A stretch of 38,992 nt of DNA from an uncultured Clostridia bacterium (GCA_947584805.1 CANPWU010000011.1:1-38992); one strand, 5' to 3'; counted from the first letter of the stretch, positions 19,852 through 29,452 are shown. A program made the numbers and translations. The notes: generated by a model not told the origin, from the letters alone.

Positions 19852-19951
19852 ATTATCAATCCCCTTCTCATTCAACTATTTTTATATTATATCGCAATTT
19901 ATATGAAAAAGCAAGCAAAATAGCTTAAAATACATAAGCATTAAATTACAC

Positions 19952-19980
19952 TTGCAAAAATATAATAAGTATTATATAAT
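19952..19980 (+). promoter_or_regulatory. Promoter for the dicarboxylate symporter
   Basis: TTGCAA and TATAAT on the plus strand separated by 17 bases, about 60 bases before the start codon. Confidence 0.6.
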
Positions 19981-20042
19981 AACACAAAATGCTAAGAATA
20001 TAATTATTTTTAGTTTCCTTTTTCTAGAAAAGAGGTTATTTT

Positions 20043-21294
20043 ATGAAAAAATTTTTATCAAATTACAAATCAACAATAATTCTTTTGGCTGCTATTATTG
20101 TTGGTGCTATTGTAGGAATTATATTCCAAGAAAAAGCAACCATTTTAAGTCCTTTTGGAGATCTATTTTTAAATCTTTTACTAGTCATCATTATCCCACT
20201 TATTTTTTTAACAATTACAACTTCAATTTCTAAAATGAAAACGCCAAAACGTCTTGGAAAAATCATAATAACTATTATAGGAGTATTTGTATTTACTTCT
20301 ATCGTTGCTGTAGTAATCCGGCTTACTTTCTACATATTTTGTTAAATTAGTTGAACCTGAAGATGGAAATATAATAAGAGCATCTTTAGAAGATACTATA
20401 ACAGATGAAGAAGTTTCTGAAGATATCACAATTGCTGATAGAACGGTAAGTTTATTAACAGTAAATGATTTTTCTAAACTATTATCAAAAGATAATATTA
20501 TAGCATTACTAGTGTTTTCAATACTTTTTGGAATTGCAATTAATATGACCGGTGAAAAAGCAAAACCTGTTGTAGATTTCTTAAATTCAGCAAATGAAAT
20601 AGTAAATAATCTAATTAAAATTATTATGTACTATGCGCCAATTGGACTTGGATGTTACTTTGCTTCTTTCGTAGGAAGCTTTGGAGCATCAATTGCAGTA
20701 GGTTATTTAAAAACATTTATTATTTATCTAGTATTATCTATTGCATTCTTTGTAGTAATTTATACTTTATATGCATTCCTTGCAGGAGGAAAAAAAGGTA
20801 TAAAAGCATTTTGGAAGAATGTTTTACCATCAACTTTAACTGCACTTGCTACATGTTCTAGTGCCGCGTCTATTCCAGTAAACATTGAATGCACTAAAAA
20901 AATGGGAGTATCTGCAGATATTGCAGAAACAACTATTCCTTTAGGAACTAGCTTCCATAAAGATGGTTCAATAATAGGATCTGTATTTAAAATAATGTTT
21001 TTAGTATGTCTATTTGGAACAACTCTTACGACAGCTGGAGATGTTTTCGGAATACTTGGAATAGCATTACTTGCAACATTGTTAGTTGCAGCTGTTCCAA
21101 TAGGTGGAGGAACAATTTCTGAAATGTTAATAATTACAATGCTTGGATATCCTGTTGCAGCACTTCCTATTTTAACAATCATCGCAACTATTATTGATGC
21201 CCCAGCAACAATGCTTAATGTTGTTGGAGATACTGCATCTTCTATGATGGTTGCAAGAGTGGTAGACGGAAAAGATTGGATTGAAAATAAATAA
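20043..21294 (+). CDS. Sodium:dicarboxylate/glutamate symporter (DAACS family), one CGG shift
   Basis: A cytoplasmic-membrane transporter of 416 residues after dropping the C at 20319-20321 (VVIGLLSTYF, Gly93). Conventionally it would stop after 100 residues inside a membrane helix. The family's re-entrant serine motif TCSSAASIP, the PLGTSFHKDG segment, the second hairpin PIGGGTISEM, and the sodium and substrate motif ATMLNVVGDT are all present, so the transport core is intact. Substrate is probably glutamate, aspartate or a C4 acid. Ribosome site AGAGG. It is monocistronic with its own promoter and terminator, and this plus-strand case shows the rule is not strand-specific. Confidence 0.92.
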
Positions 21295-21322
21295 TATAAT
21301 TAAAATATATAAAAAAAGGACT

Positions 21323-21358
21323 AACCCCAGTATATGTTGTTACATATCTGGGGTTTTT
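21323..21358 (+). terminator. Terminator of the symporter gene
   Basis: AACCCCAG pairs with CTGGGGTT, with ATATG/CATAT inside, then a run of five T. Confidence 0.9.
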
Positions 21359-21385
21359 ATTGTGAAACAACAAGGTTCCTGGGTA

Positions 21386-21417
21386 CCCACCCACAATCTT
21401 TGATTGTGATGGTGGGT
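21386..21417. other. GC-rich hairpin between converging genes
   Basis: CCCACC-CACAATC pairs with GATTGTG-(AT)-GGTGGG across a short loop. It lies between the terminators of the symporter and spo0A. It is much richer in G+C than its surroundings; function unknown. Confidence 0.45.
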
Positions 21418-21432
21418 AGGGTTCTTATTATT

Positions 21433-21474
21433 AAAAAAAGAATAAATGAATTTTCTCATTTATTCTTTTTCTTT
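21433..21474. terminator. Terminator of spo0A
   Basis: A perfect 15-bp stem (21435-21449 with 21456-21470) built of A/T-rich sequence with homopolymer ends. It lies 11 bases past the spo0A stop and is usable in either direction. Confidence 0.75.
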
Positions 21475-21484
21475 TGAATTAAAT

Positions 21485-22303
21485 TTATGCTGTTTTAAGT
21501 TCTAGTCTTAACTTATCTGCTATCATTGCAATGAACTCAGAATTTGTTGGTTTTCCCTTTGCTGCTGACACTGTATAACCAAAAATACTTTCAACAGTCT
21601 CTCCATCGCCTCTTCCCCATGCAACTTCTATTGCATGGCGTATTGCTCTTTCTACTCGAGACGGAGTTGTTTTATATCTTCTTGCGATTTCTGGATAAAG
21701 TTGTTTGGTTATTTGATTTATTATATCTATATCATTTACTACCATCATTATTGCTTCTCTTAAATATTGGTACCCTTTTATATGTGCAGGTACTCCTATT
21801 TCATGAATAACATTTGTAACTAGTGCCTCTAAATTTTCTGCTTCTTTTCTTTTGTCTGGTACAATGTCTATGTATGGTGCTTTTGTTTCTTTACTTATCC
21901 CTGTATTTTTGAATGACATAGGCTTATAGAATTTTAGCTCTTTTATTCTTTTTATAAGTAAATCAATATCAAATGGTTTTACGACATAATATTGTGCTCC
22001 AAGTTCTATTGCTCTTGTTGTAATTTTATCTTGTCCAACTGCTGATAAAACGATGCATAAAGGTCTTTGAGCTAACTCTAAGTTATTTATTCCTTCAAGA
22101 ACTCCTAATCCATCTAAATGTGGCATAATAACATCTAAAATTGCAACATCTGGTTTTGTATTTTTAATCATATCTATAGCCTCTACTCCATCTCGTGCAA
22201 TCCCGATTACCTCCATTCCATCTTCTTGTTCAATACAGGTTGTTAAAGTTCTAGCAAAGTCAGCATTATCATCCGCAACCAAAATCGACAAATTGTCTTT
22301 CAC
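21485..22303 (-). CDS. spo0A: Sporulation master regulator Spo0A
   Basis: A 272-residue response regulator that commits cells to sporulation and binds 0A boxes (TTCGACA). The receiver domain spans about 1-120 with the acidic cluster VADDN and phospho-acceptor in DVIMPHLDG. The C-terminal Spo0A DNA-binding domain includes [18 protein letters not shown]. The start is the GTG at 22303, seven bases after AGGAGG; a longer frame upstream lacks a ribosome site. A TTGCCA-17-TATAAT promoter precedes it. The usual neighbour spoIVB is not in the window. The frame is intact; GTA ATC GGG is read normally. Confidence 0.95.
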   Translation of the reverse strand: MKDNLSILVADDNADFARTLTTCIEQEDGMEVIGIARDGVEAIDMIKNTKPDVAILDVIMPHLDGLGVLEGINNLELAQRPLCIVLSAVGQDKITTRAIELGAQYYVVKPFDIDLLIKRIKELKFYKPMSFKNTGISKETKAPYIDIVPDKRKEAENLEALVTNVIHEIGVPAHIKGYQYLREAIMMVVNDIDIINQITKQLYPEIARRYKTTPSRVERAIRHAIEVAWGRGDGETVESIFGYTVSAAKGKPTNSEFIAMIADKLRLELKTA

Positions 22304-22349
22304 ACTTAAACCTCCTAACATAAAATTTTGTAAGTTTCTACATTTTGGT

Positions 22350-22378
22350 ATTATAATACTTCTTCCAGATTTTGGCAA
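22350..22378 (-). promoter_or_regulatory. spo0A promoter
   Basis: TTGCCA (22378-22373) and TATAAT (22355-22350) on the minus strand with a 17-base spacer. I saw no exact 0A box next to it. Confidence 0.5.
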
Positions 22379-22472
22379 TGGGTTTTTTATGTCTATTTTT
22401 GATTTTTTGTGTCTAATTCTGTCGTTTTTGACAAATTATCTCTTTCCTAATTTCCTTATTTTCCTTTATTTA

Positions 22473-23103
22473 TCAACGTTTTTCTATAAACCTATTTTGA
22501 TGCAAAATTATTGGAATATTTTGGATACTTTTCATCTTGTTTTTTCTAAATAATTCGACATATTTTTCTTCTGAAATTTCTATTTCATTTTTTATTTTTT
22601 CTCCATATTCCTTAGAAAGTATGTTTATATCATTTTTATCGCAAATATATTCGAATTCTTTTTGCATATCATATTCAAGTATAATTTCTGCAATATATCC
22701 CTTTTCTTTTTCTACTTCTCCAGCATTTTCAATAGCCAAAATAGAAGATTCTGTATATGCTTTTGTAAGACCTCCTGTGCCTAAAAGAATACCTCCAAAA
22801 TACCTTGTTACAACTACAAGTATATTAGTAAGTTTTCTTTTATTTAGTACATTAAGTATAGCTCCTCCTGCTGTTCCTGAAGGTTCTCCGATCATCACTT
22901 TGTCTTTCTATACATTTGTCTTCTTCCATAATTCTATATGCATATGTGTTGTGTCTTGCATCATGATATTTTTTCTTTATATCTTGAATTATTATTTCCG
23001 CTTCTTTTATACTTTCCACATAAAAAGCATTAGCAATAAATTTTGATTTTTTTTCAATAATAGTCCCTTCTGAATTATTTCTTATAGTTTTAATTCCTTG
23101 CAT
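22473..23103 (-). CDS. yigZ: YigZ/IMPACT family protein, one CGG shift
   Basis: 209 residues after dropping the C at 22890-22888, which restores the family signature QSDDGEPSGTAGGA (Gly72). Conventionally the gene would be cut in the middle of this motif. The N-terminal UPF0029/IMPACT domain (about 1-115) is followed by a ferredoxin-like C-terminal domain. The family touches translation control or ribosome binding, but the bacterial role is unsettled. It overlaps the stop of the flavoprotein gene in a TAATG, so the two are co-translated. Confidence 0.9.
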
Positions 23104-24362
23104 TATATGCTCCTTCCTGCTACAAATCCAGTAGAAAATGCAATCTGTAAATTAAATCCTCCCGTATAGCCATCTACATCGATTATTTCTCCTGCAAAAT
23201 ATAAGTTTTTTACAATTTTTGATTCCATTGATTTTGGATCAATTTCTTTTACAGAAATTCCTCCAGCTGTTATTATTGCTTCTTCTATAGGTCTAAAAGA
23301 ACTAATTGTAAATTTAAAATTTTTAATTATTTCTCCTAGATAGTTTCTTTCTTCTTTCGTTATTTCATTTACCTTTTTCTCTCCATCAATTTTAGATAAA
23401 TTAATAATTGGTTCTATAAGTTTTTGTGGTAACAACTTATCTAGGCTATTCTTAAATTTTTTGTTTTTGAATTCTTCAAAATCTCTTCTTATTCTTAAAT
23501 CTAGTTTTTCTTTAGACAATGCTGGTTTTAAATCTATACTAAGTTCAATATTTTTGTTTTTAAATAATTCTTCTATATTTTTATATCTTACTAAATGTGA
23601 AGAACTACTTATTATAACTGGTCCTGTTACTCCAAAATGAGTAAACATCATTTCTCCGAAATCTTCATATATCTCTTTATTTTTTTCTTTATCTTTTAGC
23701 TTTATAGAAATATTTTTAAGAGATAATCCTTGAAGTTCTTTGCATAAGTTCTTCTCATAACATTCTAATGGTACAAGTCCTGGTTTAATAGTATTTATTG
23801 TATGTCCATATTTTTTTGCAATTTCATAGCCATCTCCAGTAGAACCTGTTGCCTTGTAACTCGCACCTCCAGTTGCAATGATTATTTTATCTGCTTCCAT
23901 AATTTGTTCTGCATTATCAACAATATACTTTACTCCTATTACCTCGCTGTTCTTTACAATTATATCTTCTACTTTTGCATTTGTTAGAATTTTTACTTTT
24001 TGTTTTTTCAAAATTCTATAAAGTGCATCTATTACACTTTGAGCATTATCCGTTACAGGAAATACTCTGTTTCCTCTTTCGACTTTTGTTTCTAATCCTT
24101 CTTTTTTTAATAAATTAATAATATCTTCATTAGTAAAATTTTGAAATACACTATATAGAAATTTGCCATTTCCAGGAATATTGCTTATAAATTCTTTAAT
24201 ATCTGCCGCATTTGTTATATTGCATCTTCCTTTTCCTGTAATCCTAAGCTTTTTTCCTAGAGTATTCATTTTTTCTAATATTGTAACTTCGTTATTTCCA
24301 TCTGATGCAGAGATTCCTGCAAGCATTCCAGCAGCTCCTCCACCAACTATTACAACTTTCAT
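23103..24362 (-). CDS. HI0933-family NAD(P)/FAD-dependent oxidoreductase
   Basis: A 419-residue flavoprotein with an N-terminal FAD-binding GGGAAGM at residue 7. The family's LGKKLRITGKGRCNITN segment is near residue 36. IIATGGASYKATGSTGDGY and the C-terminal FAGEIIDVDGYTGGFNLQ are also present. The reaction of this conserved family is unknown. It lies upstream of yigZ with a one-base overlap. The frame is intact; ACG GGA and TTC GGA are read normally. Confidence 0.92.
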   Translation of the reverse strand: MKVVIVGGGAAGMLAGISASDGNNEVTILEKMNTLGKKLRITGKGRCNITNAADIKEFISNIPGNGKFLYSVFQNFTNEDIINLLKKEGLETKVERGNRVFPVTDNAQSVIDALYRILKKQKVKILTNAKVEDIIVKNSEVIGVKYIVDNAEQIMEADKIIIATGGASYKATGSTGDGYEIAKKYGHTINTIKPGLVPLECYEKNLCKELQGLSLKNISIKLKDKEKNKEIYEDFGEMMFTHFGVTGPVIISSSSHLVRYKNIEELFKNKNIELSIDLKPALSKEKLDLRIRRDFEEFKNKKFKNSLDKLLPQKLIEPIINLSKIDGEKKVNEITKEERNYLGEIIKNFKFTISSFRPIEEAIITAGGISVKEIDPKSMESKIVKNLYFAGEIIDVDGYTGGFNLQIAFSTGFVAGRSI

Positions 24363-24487
24363 ATAAACTTTCCATCTTGGTATAAATATTTTCTATACCA
24401 AACCTTCCTTAATTATCTAGTAAACATTATACAATATTTTTATCTCTTCTTCAACCTTATTGTTTATACTAAAATTTTTAAATTTTT

Positions 24488-24518
24488 GTAATATTTATGT
24501 ATTTTACTAATATACATT
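24488..24518 (+). promoter_or_regulatory. Possible sigma-E promoter for spoIVA
   Basis: TATACATT at 24511-24518 resembles the sigma-E -10 CATACAnT. An ATA-containing element lies 14 bases upstream (24488-24496). The match is imperfect, but the mother-cell sigma factor is expected for spoIVA. Confidence 0.35.
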
Positions 24519-24592
24519 AATTAAAAGTTATATGTACAAACATTTATTATGGAGGTTAAAAGTTTGAACCTTAAGAAAGGAAAGGTATAAAA

Positions 24593-26071
24593 ATGGAAAA
24601 TTTAAGCTTATATCAGGATATCAAATCCAGAACCGATGGTGATATATATATTGGCGTTGTAGGTCCTGTTAGGACTGGAAAGTCTACATTTATTAAACGA
24701 TTTATGGATTTGCTTGTAATTCCAAACATTGAAAACGAATATAAGAAGGAAAGGGCTCAAGATGAACTTCCTCAAAGTGCTGCTGGTAGAACAATAATGA
24801 CAACAGAGCCAAAGTTTGTTCCAAATGAGGCAATTGAAATAACTTTAGGAGATAATATTCGTTTTAAAACAAGACTTGTTGATTGCGTTGGCTATCTAGT
24901 AAATAATGCTCTTGGCTATTTAGAAGATGATGTCCCTAGAATGGTAAAAACACCATGGTCTGATGAAGAAATTCCTTTTGAAACTGCTGCAGAACTTGGA
25001 ACAACTAAAGTTATTTCTGAACATTCTACTATTGGAATCTTAGTAACAACCGATGGAACTATAACAGACATTCCAAGAGAAGACTATATTAAGGCTGAAG
25101 AAAGAGTTGTTGCAGAACTTAAATCTTTAAATAAGCCTTTTGTTATAGTATTAAATAGTGAAAATCCAGATTCAGATTATACATTAGAGCTTGCAAAAAA
25201 ACTAGAAGAAAAATATGGAGTTTATGTTATTCCTACTGATTGTTCTAATTTATCAATTGATGATATTAATAATATGTTTGGAAAATTGCTATATGAATTC
25301 CCAATAGAGCAATTAAATATTCGTTTTCCTAAATGGGTAGAAAGTCTTGCTCCTGATCATTGGCTTAAAGTAGAATTATTCTCAGAAATAAAGAATGCTT
25401 TTTCTAACATTTCTGTTTTAAAAGAAATAAATGATAGTTTAGCTAAAATAAAAAGTACAGAGATAATTTCAAATACTGATTTAAGTGAGATTAACCTTGG
25501 AACTGGTAATATTTCCATAAATATTGCTTTAAAAGAACCTCTATTTTATCAAATCTTAACTGAAACTACTGGAGTTCAGATTTCTGATGAAGGTGATTTA
25601 TTCACATCTCTTACTTCTCTTGCTCAAACAAAGAAAGAATATGATAAGATCGCATATGCATTAGAAGAAGTAAAAGCTAAAGGTTATGGTATTGTTACTC
25701 CTTCAATGGATGAACTAATTCTTGAAGAACCAGAAATGGTAAAACAAGGCTCAAGATTCGGTGTAAAATTAAGAGCTAAAGCGCCAAGTATACACATGAT
25801 AAGAGCAGATATAACAACTGAAGTATCTCCTATAGTTGGTTCTGAGAAACAATCAGAAGAACTTGTAACTTACTTGCTTTCTGAATTTGAAAACGATCCT
25901 AAAAAGATTTGGGAATCAAATATTTTTGGAAAAAGCTTGCATGAATTAGTAAACGAAGGATTACAAAATAAACTATATAGAATGCCAGAAGATGCTCAGG
26001 GCAAACTTCAAGAAACTTTAGAACGTATTGTTAATGAAGGTAGTGGCGGATTAATTTGTATCATCCTTTAA
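24593..26071 (+). CDS. spoIVA: Stage IV sporulation protein A
   Basis: A 492-residue ATPase that polymerises on the forespore surface as the base layer of the spore coat. The Walker A motif VGPVRTGKSTFIKRF is near residue 23. The family-typical ERAQDELPQSAAGRTIMTTEP follows, with LVDCVGY as the Walker B region. The C-terminal end EGSGGLICIIL is typical of SpoIVA. Length matches. Ribosome site AAGAAAGGAAAGG. It is monocistronic with a terminator downstream. No in-frame CGG. Confidence 0.97.
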   Translation: MENLSLYQDIKSRTDGDIYIGVVGPVRTGKSTFIKRFMDLLVIPNIENEYKKERAQDELPQSAAGRTIMTTEPKFVPNEAIEITLGDNIRFKTRLVDCVGYLVNNALGYLEDDVPRMVKTPWSDEEIPFETAAELGTTKVISEHSTIGILVTTDGTITDIPREDYIKAEERVVAELKSLNKPFVIVLNSENPDSDYTLELAKKLEEKYGVYVIPTDCSNLSIDDINNMFGKLLYEFPIEQLNIRFPKWVESLAPDHWLKVELFSEIKNAFSNISVLKEINDSLAKIKSTEIISNTDLSEINLGTGNISINIALKEPLFYQILTETTGVQISDEGDLFTSLTSLAQTKKEYDKIAYALEEVKAKGYGIVTPSMDELILEEPEMVKQGSRFGVKLRAKAPSIHMIRADITTEVSPIVGSEKQSEELVTYLLSEFENDPKKIWESNIFGKSLHELVNEGLQNKLYRMPEDAQGKLQETLERIVNEGSGGLICIIL

Positions 26072-26084
26072 ACTTAATTAAACG

Positions 26085-26121
26085 CAGACTGTTTAGATTT
26101 TTCTTGCAGTCTGTTTTTTTA
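26085..26121. terminator. Shared terminator of spoIVA and the LPXTG gene
   Basis: CAGACTG (26085-26091) pairs with CAGTCTG (26107-26113), followed by eight T. It overlaps the 3' end of the convergent LPXTG gene. Confidence 0.7.
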
Positions 26122-28015
26122 ATATCAAAATACAAAATGTAAATAAAATTAAATTTGTAAAAATTATTTTGATTATAAAATAATCATTCCCTGTTCTCGG
26201 TAGCTTTTCTATATCTTCCTCTTTTGTTTCTTCATTTTTTATTTCTTCTTGTATATTAATACCATTATTATCAGTTTCTTTTGGTTTCTCTTCTAGCTTT
26301 TCTTCAATTTCTTTAATATCATCTTTATTATCTTCATCCAAATTAGGTTTTTGTTCTTCTTTATCGATTTCATTTTCTTTGCCTTCTTGTTCTTCATTTT
26401 TATTATCTTTTATTTCATCTTTATTTTTTCCTTCATCTTTACTTTGTGTTTTATTTTCCTCCACTTTATCATTACTTTTTTCTTCTTCTACTTCTTTTTG
26501 AGTATTTTCTTTATTTTCATTTTCTTTAGGATTAGTATCTTTATCTTCTTGTTCTAATTGATCATTTTCTTTATTTCTTTCATCTTCTTCGCTTTCTTTT
26601 AATTCATTATGTACCATAATTCGTGTCGTTTCATTATGTTCTATAGTAAATTCAATATCTTTTGCAAGTTCGTACTTACTATTTACATTAATTTGTTTTA
26701 ATCTATATTCTCCTGTGTTAATTTGAGCAATGTAAATGTTTCCATCATCTTGAATTACATATGGAATTATTTTATTAGATTCAGCATCATATATTTCATA
26801 TTCTGCATCTCCTGCATTTGTTGTTACTTCCACTTTTCCCTTTTTATGTTTTAATTTTATAGTTTCTACATGATTTTCATTATAAACTATACGAATGTCA
26901 TAATCCTCATTTTCTATTTCATAATCTTTTGGTAAAGATATTACTTTCACATGGACCATGGATTCTGGAATATCTGTTTTTACAATATTTTGATATGGAT
27001 CTATAAAATTTAATTGTTCATCTACTTCAACTTTTATTCCATATATATTTTCTTCTGTTTCTTCATCAATAAAATTCAATGCAAGAGTTGAGTTTCTATT
27101 ATGTAGTTCAGCAAATAATCTTTTTTCTTCTGCTTCTTTTTTAGCAAATACTATATATTTATTTGTCCAATCTGTTCCTATATAAAAATTTTCTCCAAGA
27201 AAATTTGCTGTAATTTTAAATTTAATTGTAAAATCATCATGTCCATTTTCTTCAGGAATTAATATTTTAAATTGATTTTCGCTTCTTGTAAAATCTTTTT
27301 GCTCTTCACTAGTTTCCACGTTTGCTATAATATAATCTATTGAACTTTCTCCTGTTTCTTCTATCTTATAGCCATCACATTCTATTCCTGTAATTTCCAT
27401 ATTATACAATTGACAATAATAATTGTTTTTTACATTGTCCTTTTCAATTTCTCCATTTATACTAAAAACTGCATTCCTATAATATGTTTCATTACCATTT
27501 ATTCCTATTTTTAGAATTTCTTTTGCAGCTTTAATTATATTTTCTGCTCTTGTTTTTAAATCATCAATTAATAGACCATTTGCTCTATAAAATTCATCTA
27601 TTTTTTCTGGTTCTATATTATTTTCTAGACAATCTAGAGCAATTTTGGTTGCTAAATATAAGTCGTCATTACTATTTAAGCCATATTCAGATGCTTCTTT
27701 TTCTCCATAGCCGTTTTTTATAATTCTTCGAATTTTAGAATCATATGTTAAATAACGTATGTATGTTTCTGAACCACTAGCATTTTCATTTCCTATTTTA
27801 TACATAATCATATTATCTGCTGTATATTTATCTGTATTTATAAATTCCCACGTTTCCTCGTTTTTTGATACTTTTGTTTCTACTAAATTTTCTAGTTTAT
27901 CTTCTGTTCTATTTATTGTCTTTCCTTCCGAATATGCTTCAACTTTGCTTATGCAAATAATTATAAGTATGAAAGTCAGTACTACTATTGCCTTTTTCAT
28001 AATATTAATTTTCAT
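26093..28015 (-). CDS. Cell-wall-anchored LPXTG surface protein
   Basis: 640 residues with a signal peptide (KKAIVVLTFILIIICISKVEA). A middle region has a TED/Cna-B-like character (IRYLTYDSKIRRIIKNGYG, later LALNFIDEETEENIYGIKVEV). About residues 480-600 are a highly charged Glu/Lys/Asn low-complexity stalk. The sorting signal starts at residue 605: LPRTG, a hydrophobic stretch and a basic tail KKQTARKI. It sits 10 bases after the sortase gene, so it is probably that enzyme's substrate. The thioester cysteine I would expect in a TED domain is not evident. The start is uncertain, because ATG at 28000 is also possible. Confidence 0.88.
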   Translation of the reverse strand: MKINIMKKAIVVLTFILIIICISKVEAYSEGKTINRTEDKLENLVETKVSKNEETWEFINTDKYTADNMIMYKIGNENASGSETYIRYLTYDSKIRRIIKNGYGEKEASEYGLNSNDDLYLATKIALDCLENNIEPEKIDEFYRANGLLIDDLKTRAENIIKAAKEILKIGINGNETYYRNAVFSINGEIEKDNVKNNYYCQLYNMEITGIECDGYKIEETGESSIDYIIANVETSEEQKDFTRSENQFKILIPEENGHDDFTIKFKITANFLGENFYIGTDWTNKYIVFAKKEAEEKRLFAELHNRNSTLALNFIDEETEENIYGIKVEVDEQLNFIDPYQNIVKTDIPESMVHVKVISLPKDYEIENEDYDIRIVYNENHVETIKLKHKKGKVEVTTNAGDAEYEIYDAESNKIIPYVIQDDGNIYIAQINTGEYRLKQINVNSKYELAKDIEFTIEHNETTRIMVHNELKESEEDERNKENDQLEQEDKDTNPKENENKENTQKEVEEEKSNDKVEENKTQSKDEGKNKDEIKDNKNEEQEGKENEIDKEEQKPNLDEDNKDDIKEIEEKLEEKPKETDNNGINIQEEIKNEETKEEDIEKLPRTGNDYFIIKIIFTNLILFTFCILILKKQTARKI

Positions 28016-28025
28016 TCCTTTCTTT

Positions 28026-28599
28026 TTATAATTCTTTTCCTATAACGCATCTTCTGTATTCTCTTTTACCCTTTTCACAAGTTATAAGTGTTATAATGTT
28101 TTCCTTCGTATCTTTTAAAATTGTTGTATCTGTTTCTTTTATTATTTTATTTTCATAAACTCTATACCTCCTCTCTCCCATATTTGTTATATATATGATT
28201 TCTTCACCATTTTTAAGCTCTTTAATTCTCGAAAAATAGTGAGCATATGAGCCCTCATTATGTGATGCAAGTGAAACATTTCCATCCCATAAACTTGTAT
28301 TCTCAAAATGGCCGAACTGTATATTTTAATATTTCTTTTCCTGTACCTTCACATATCGGTGCACTTAAATTTATGCTTGGAATATTAATAATTCCAATAG
28401 TTCCATCTTGAAAAATAATAGTATCGTTGATATTTTCTGCTTTCTCATTAAGATTTTCTTCTAAATTAGATATAATATTTTGAGTAATTTTTTCTTCTTT
28501 ATTTTTAAAATTTAAATTTGTAATTAATATAATACTTAATGAAAAAATCATGCACAAAACACCTATTAATACTACTTTTACAGTATTAATTCTTAACAT
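28026..28599 (-). CDS. Sortase, one CGG shift
   Basis: A 190-residue membrane-anchored transpeptidase that attaches LPXTG proteins to the wall. Read conventionally it is a 98-residue fragment without an active site. Dropping the C at 28314-28312 (YTVGHFENT, Gly96) brings in the whole catalytic half: His113 in LASHNEG, Cys174 in TLITC, and Arg182/183 in YRRCVIG. A transmembrane segment spans residues 8-28. The size and TLITC motif resemble class D-type sortases of spore formers. The restored stop is at 28026, immediately before the LPXTG gene, which fits an operon. Confidence 0.9.
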
Positions 28600-28617
28600 A
28601 TTTAATTCCTTTCAAAT

Positions 28618-28668
28618 TTTTGGATTGTTTTTAGAATCTTAAAATTAAATTTTGTATTTTCTAAGATG
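28618..28668. repeat. 51-bp direct repeat, copy 1
   Basis: Identical over 51 bases to 29226-29276. It lies between the sortase start and the toxin stop. It contains an internal palindrome (TTAGAA ... TTCTAA with AAAATT/AATTTT inside). Confidence 0.85.
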
Positions 28669-28676
28669 ATATAAAA

Positions 28677-29009
28677 TTAAATTAATGTATTGCCTAAATA
28701 ATTTTGCCTACCATAATACATATGAGATAAATATACTTTTTTCTTTTTGTCATCAACTATGTATAAAATCACATAATTTTTAATTATCATTCTCCTATAT
28801 TGTCTATTAAACTTATCAAATTTATTAATTGCTGTATACAGTTTAGGATACTTTGATAATGAAAGAACTTTTTGTTTTATTTCCTGAATTATTTTTTTTG
28901 CAGCTCTATCTGCGATTAAGATTTTTGAAATATATTCATAGATTCTTTGTATCTCTTCAATACAATCTTCTGTAAATTCTACTTCATATATTTCATCATT
29001 AAAAGCCAT
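28677..29009 (-). CDS. RelE/ParE-family toxin
   Basis: A 110-residue basic protein with the ParE/RelE fold pattern. VEFTEDCIEEIQRIYEYI is the helical hairpin. A central KYPKLYTAI segment and the C-terminal strands YRRMIIKNYVILYIVDD and YLSHMYYGRQNY follow. The ParE branch poisons gyrase and the RelE branch cleaves mRNA; sequence alone does not decide which. Its start overlaps the antitoxin stop, the normal coupled arrangement. No in-frame CGG. Confidence 0.85.
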   Translation of the reverse strand: MAFNDEIYEVEFTEDCIEEIQRIYEYISKILIADRAAKKIIQEIKQKVLSLSKYPKLYTAINKFDKFNRQYRRMIIKNYVILYIVDDKKKKVYLSHMYYGRQNYLGNTLI

Positions 29010-29157
29010 ATTTTTTTTCTAGCTCCTTGAAAACATCTATTGCTTTTTTTGTTCTTCCATTCTCTATATCTTCTTCTGATTTTTTTAAATGTTTTTCTAT
29101 TTCTGTATCTAATATTATGTTTTTAAGATTAAAAACTGCTTTTTGATTATATTTCAT
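28999..29157 (-). CDS. Antitoxin partner of the ParE-like toxin
   Basis: A 52-residue acidic protein starting MKYNQKAVFNLKNII and ending ELEKKYGF. It has an AGGAG ribosome site at good spacing, and its stop lies inside the toxin start (11-base overlap). The position, size and charge identify it as the antitoxin, although I recognise no DNA-binding family. Confidence 0.75.
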   Translation of the reverse strand: MKYNQKAVFNLKNIILDTEIEKHLKKSEEDIENGRTKKAIDVFKELEKKYGF

Positions 29158-29182
29158 AACTATCACTCCTAATTTTTATATT

Positions 29183-29211
29183 ATTATATGATACTTTTCA
29201 TTAAACATCAA
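29183..29211 (-). promoter_or_regulatory. Toxin-antitoxin promoter
   Basis: TTGATG (29211-29206) and TATAAT (29188-29183) on the minus strand with a 17-base spacer, 26 bases before the antitoxin start. It lies between the 51-bp repeat and the operon. Confidence 0.6.
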
Positions 29212-29225
29212 TAATGAATTTTTAC

Positions 29226-29276
29226 TTTTGGATTGTTTTTAGAATCTTAAAATTAAATTTTGTATTTTCTAAGATG
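29226..29276. repeat. 51-bp direct repeat, copy 2
   Basis: The second identical copy, upstream of the antitoxin. The two copies bracket exactly one toxin-antitoxin operon plus its promoter. Confidence 0.85.
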
Positions 29277-29368
29277 TAAATTTAAAATAAATAATGTATT
29301 TAAGCAAAATTGCTTTTAACATTACTTATTATATATAACGATTTATGTGTATTTGTCAAGAAAAACTT

Positions 29369-29385
29369 TTCGACAAAATTCGACA
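29369..29385. promoter_or_regulatory. Tandem Spo0A boxes
   Basis: Two exact TTCGACA heptamers (29369-29375 and 29379-29385) start ten bases apart, one helical turn. This is the known 0A-box sequence. They lie about 70 bases upstream of the HD-GYP promoter and 180 bases from the divergent toxin-antitoxin promoter. Confidence 0.65.
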
Positions 29386-29452
29386 ATCGTGTTCTGCTCT
29401 CCATTTTTATATTGATTTTCATTACATTTTTATTACAAAAACATAAAGTGCG

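Noticed and set aside
22420-22450. Spo0A box in the spo0A promoter region
   Set aside because: Only imperfect GACA-containing matches are present, not TTCGACA or TGTCGAA.
26351-26557. Plus-strand Phe/Ile-rich ORF inside the LPXTG gene
   Set aside because: It is the antisense of the Glu/Lys/Asn-rich stalk and has no ribosome site.
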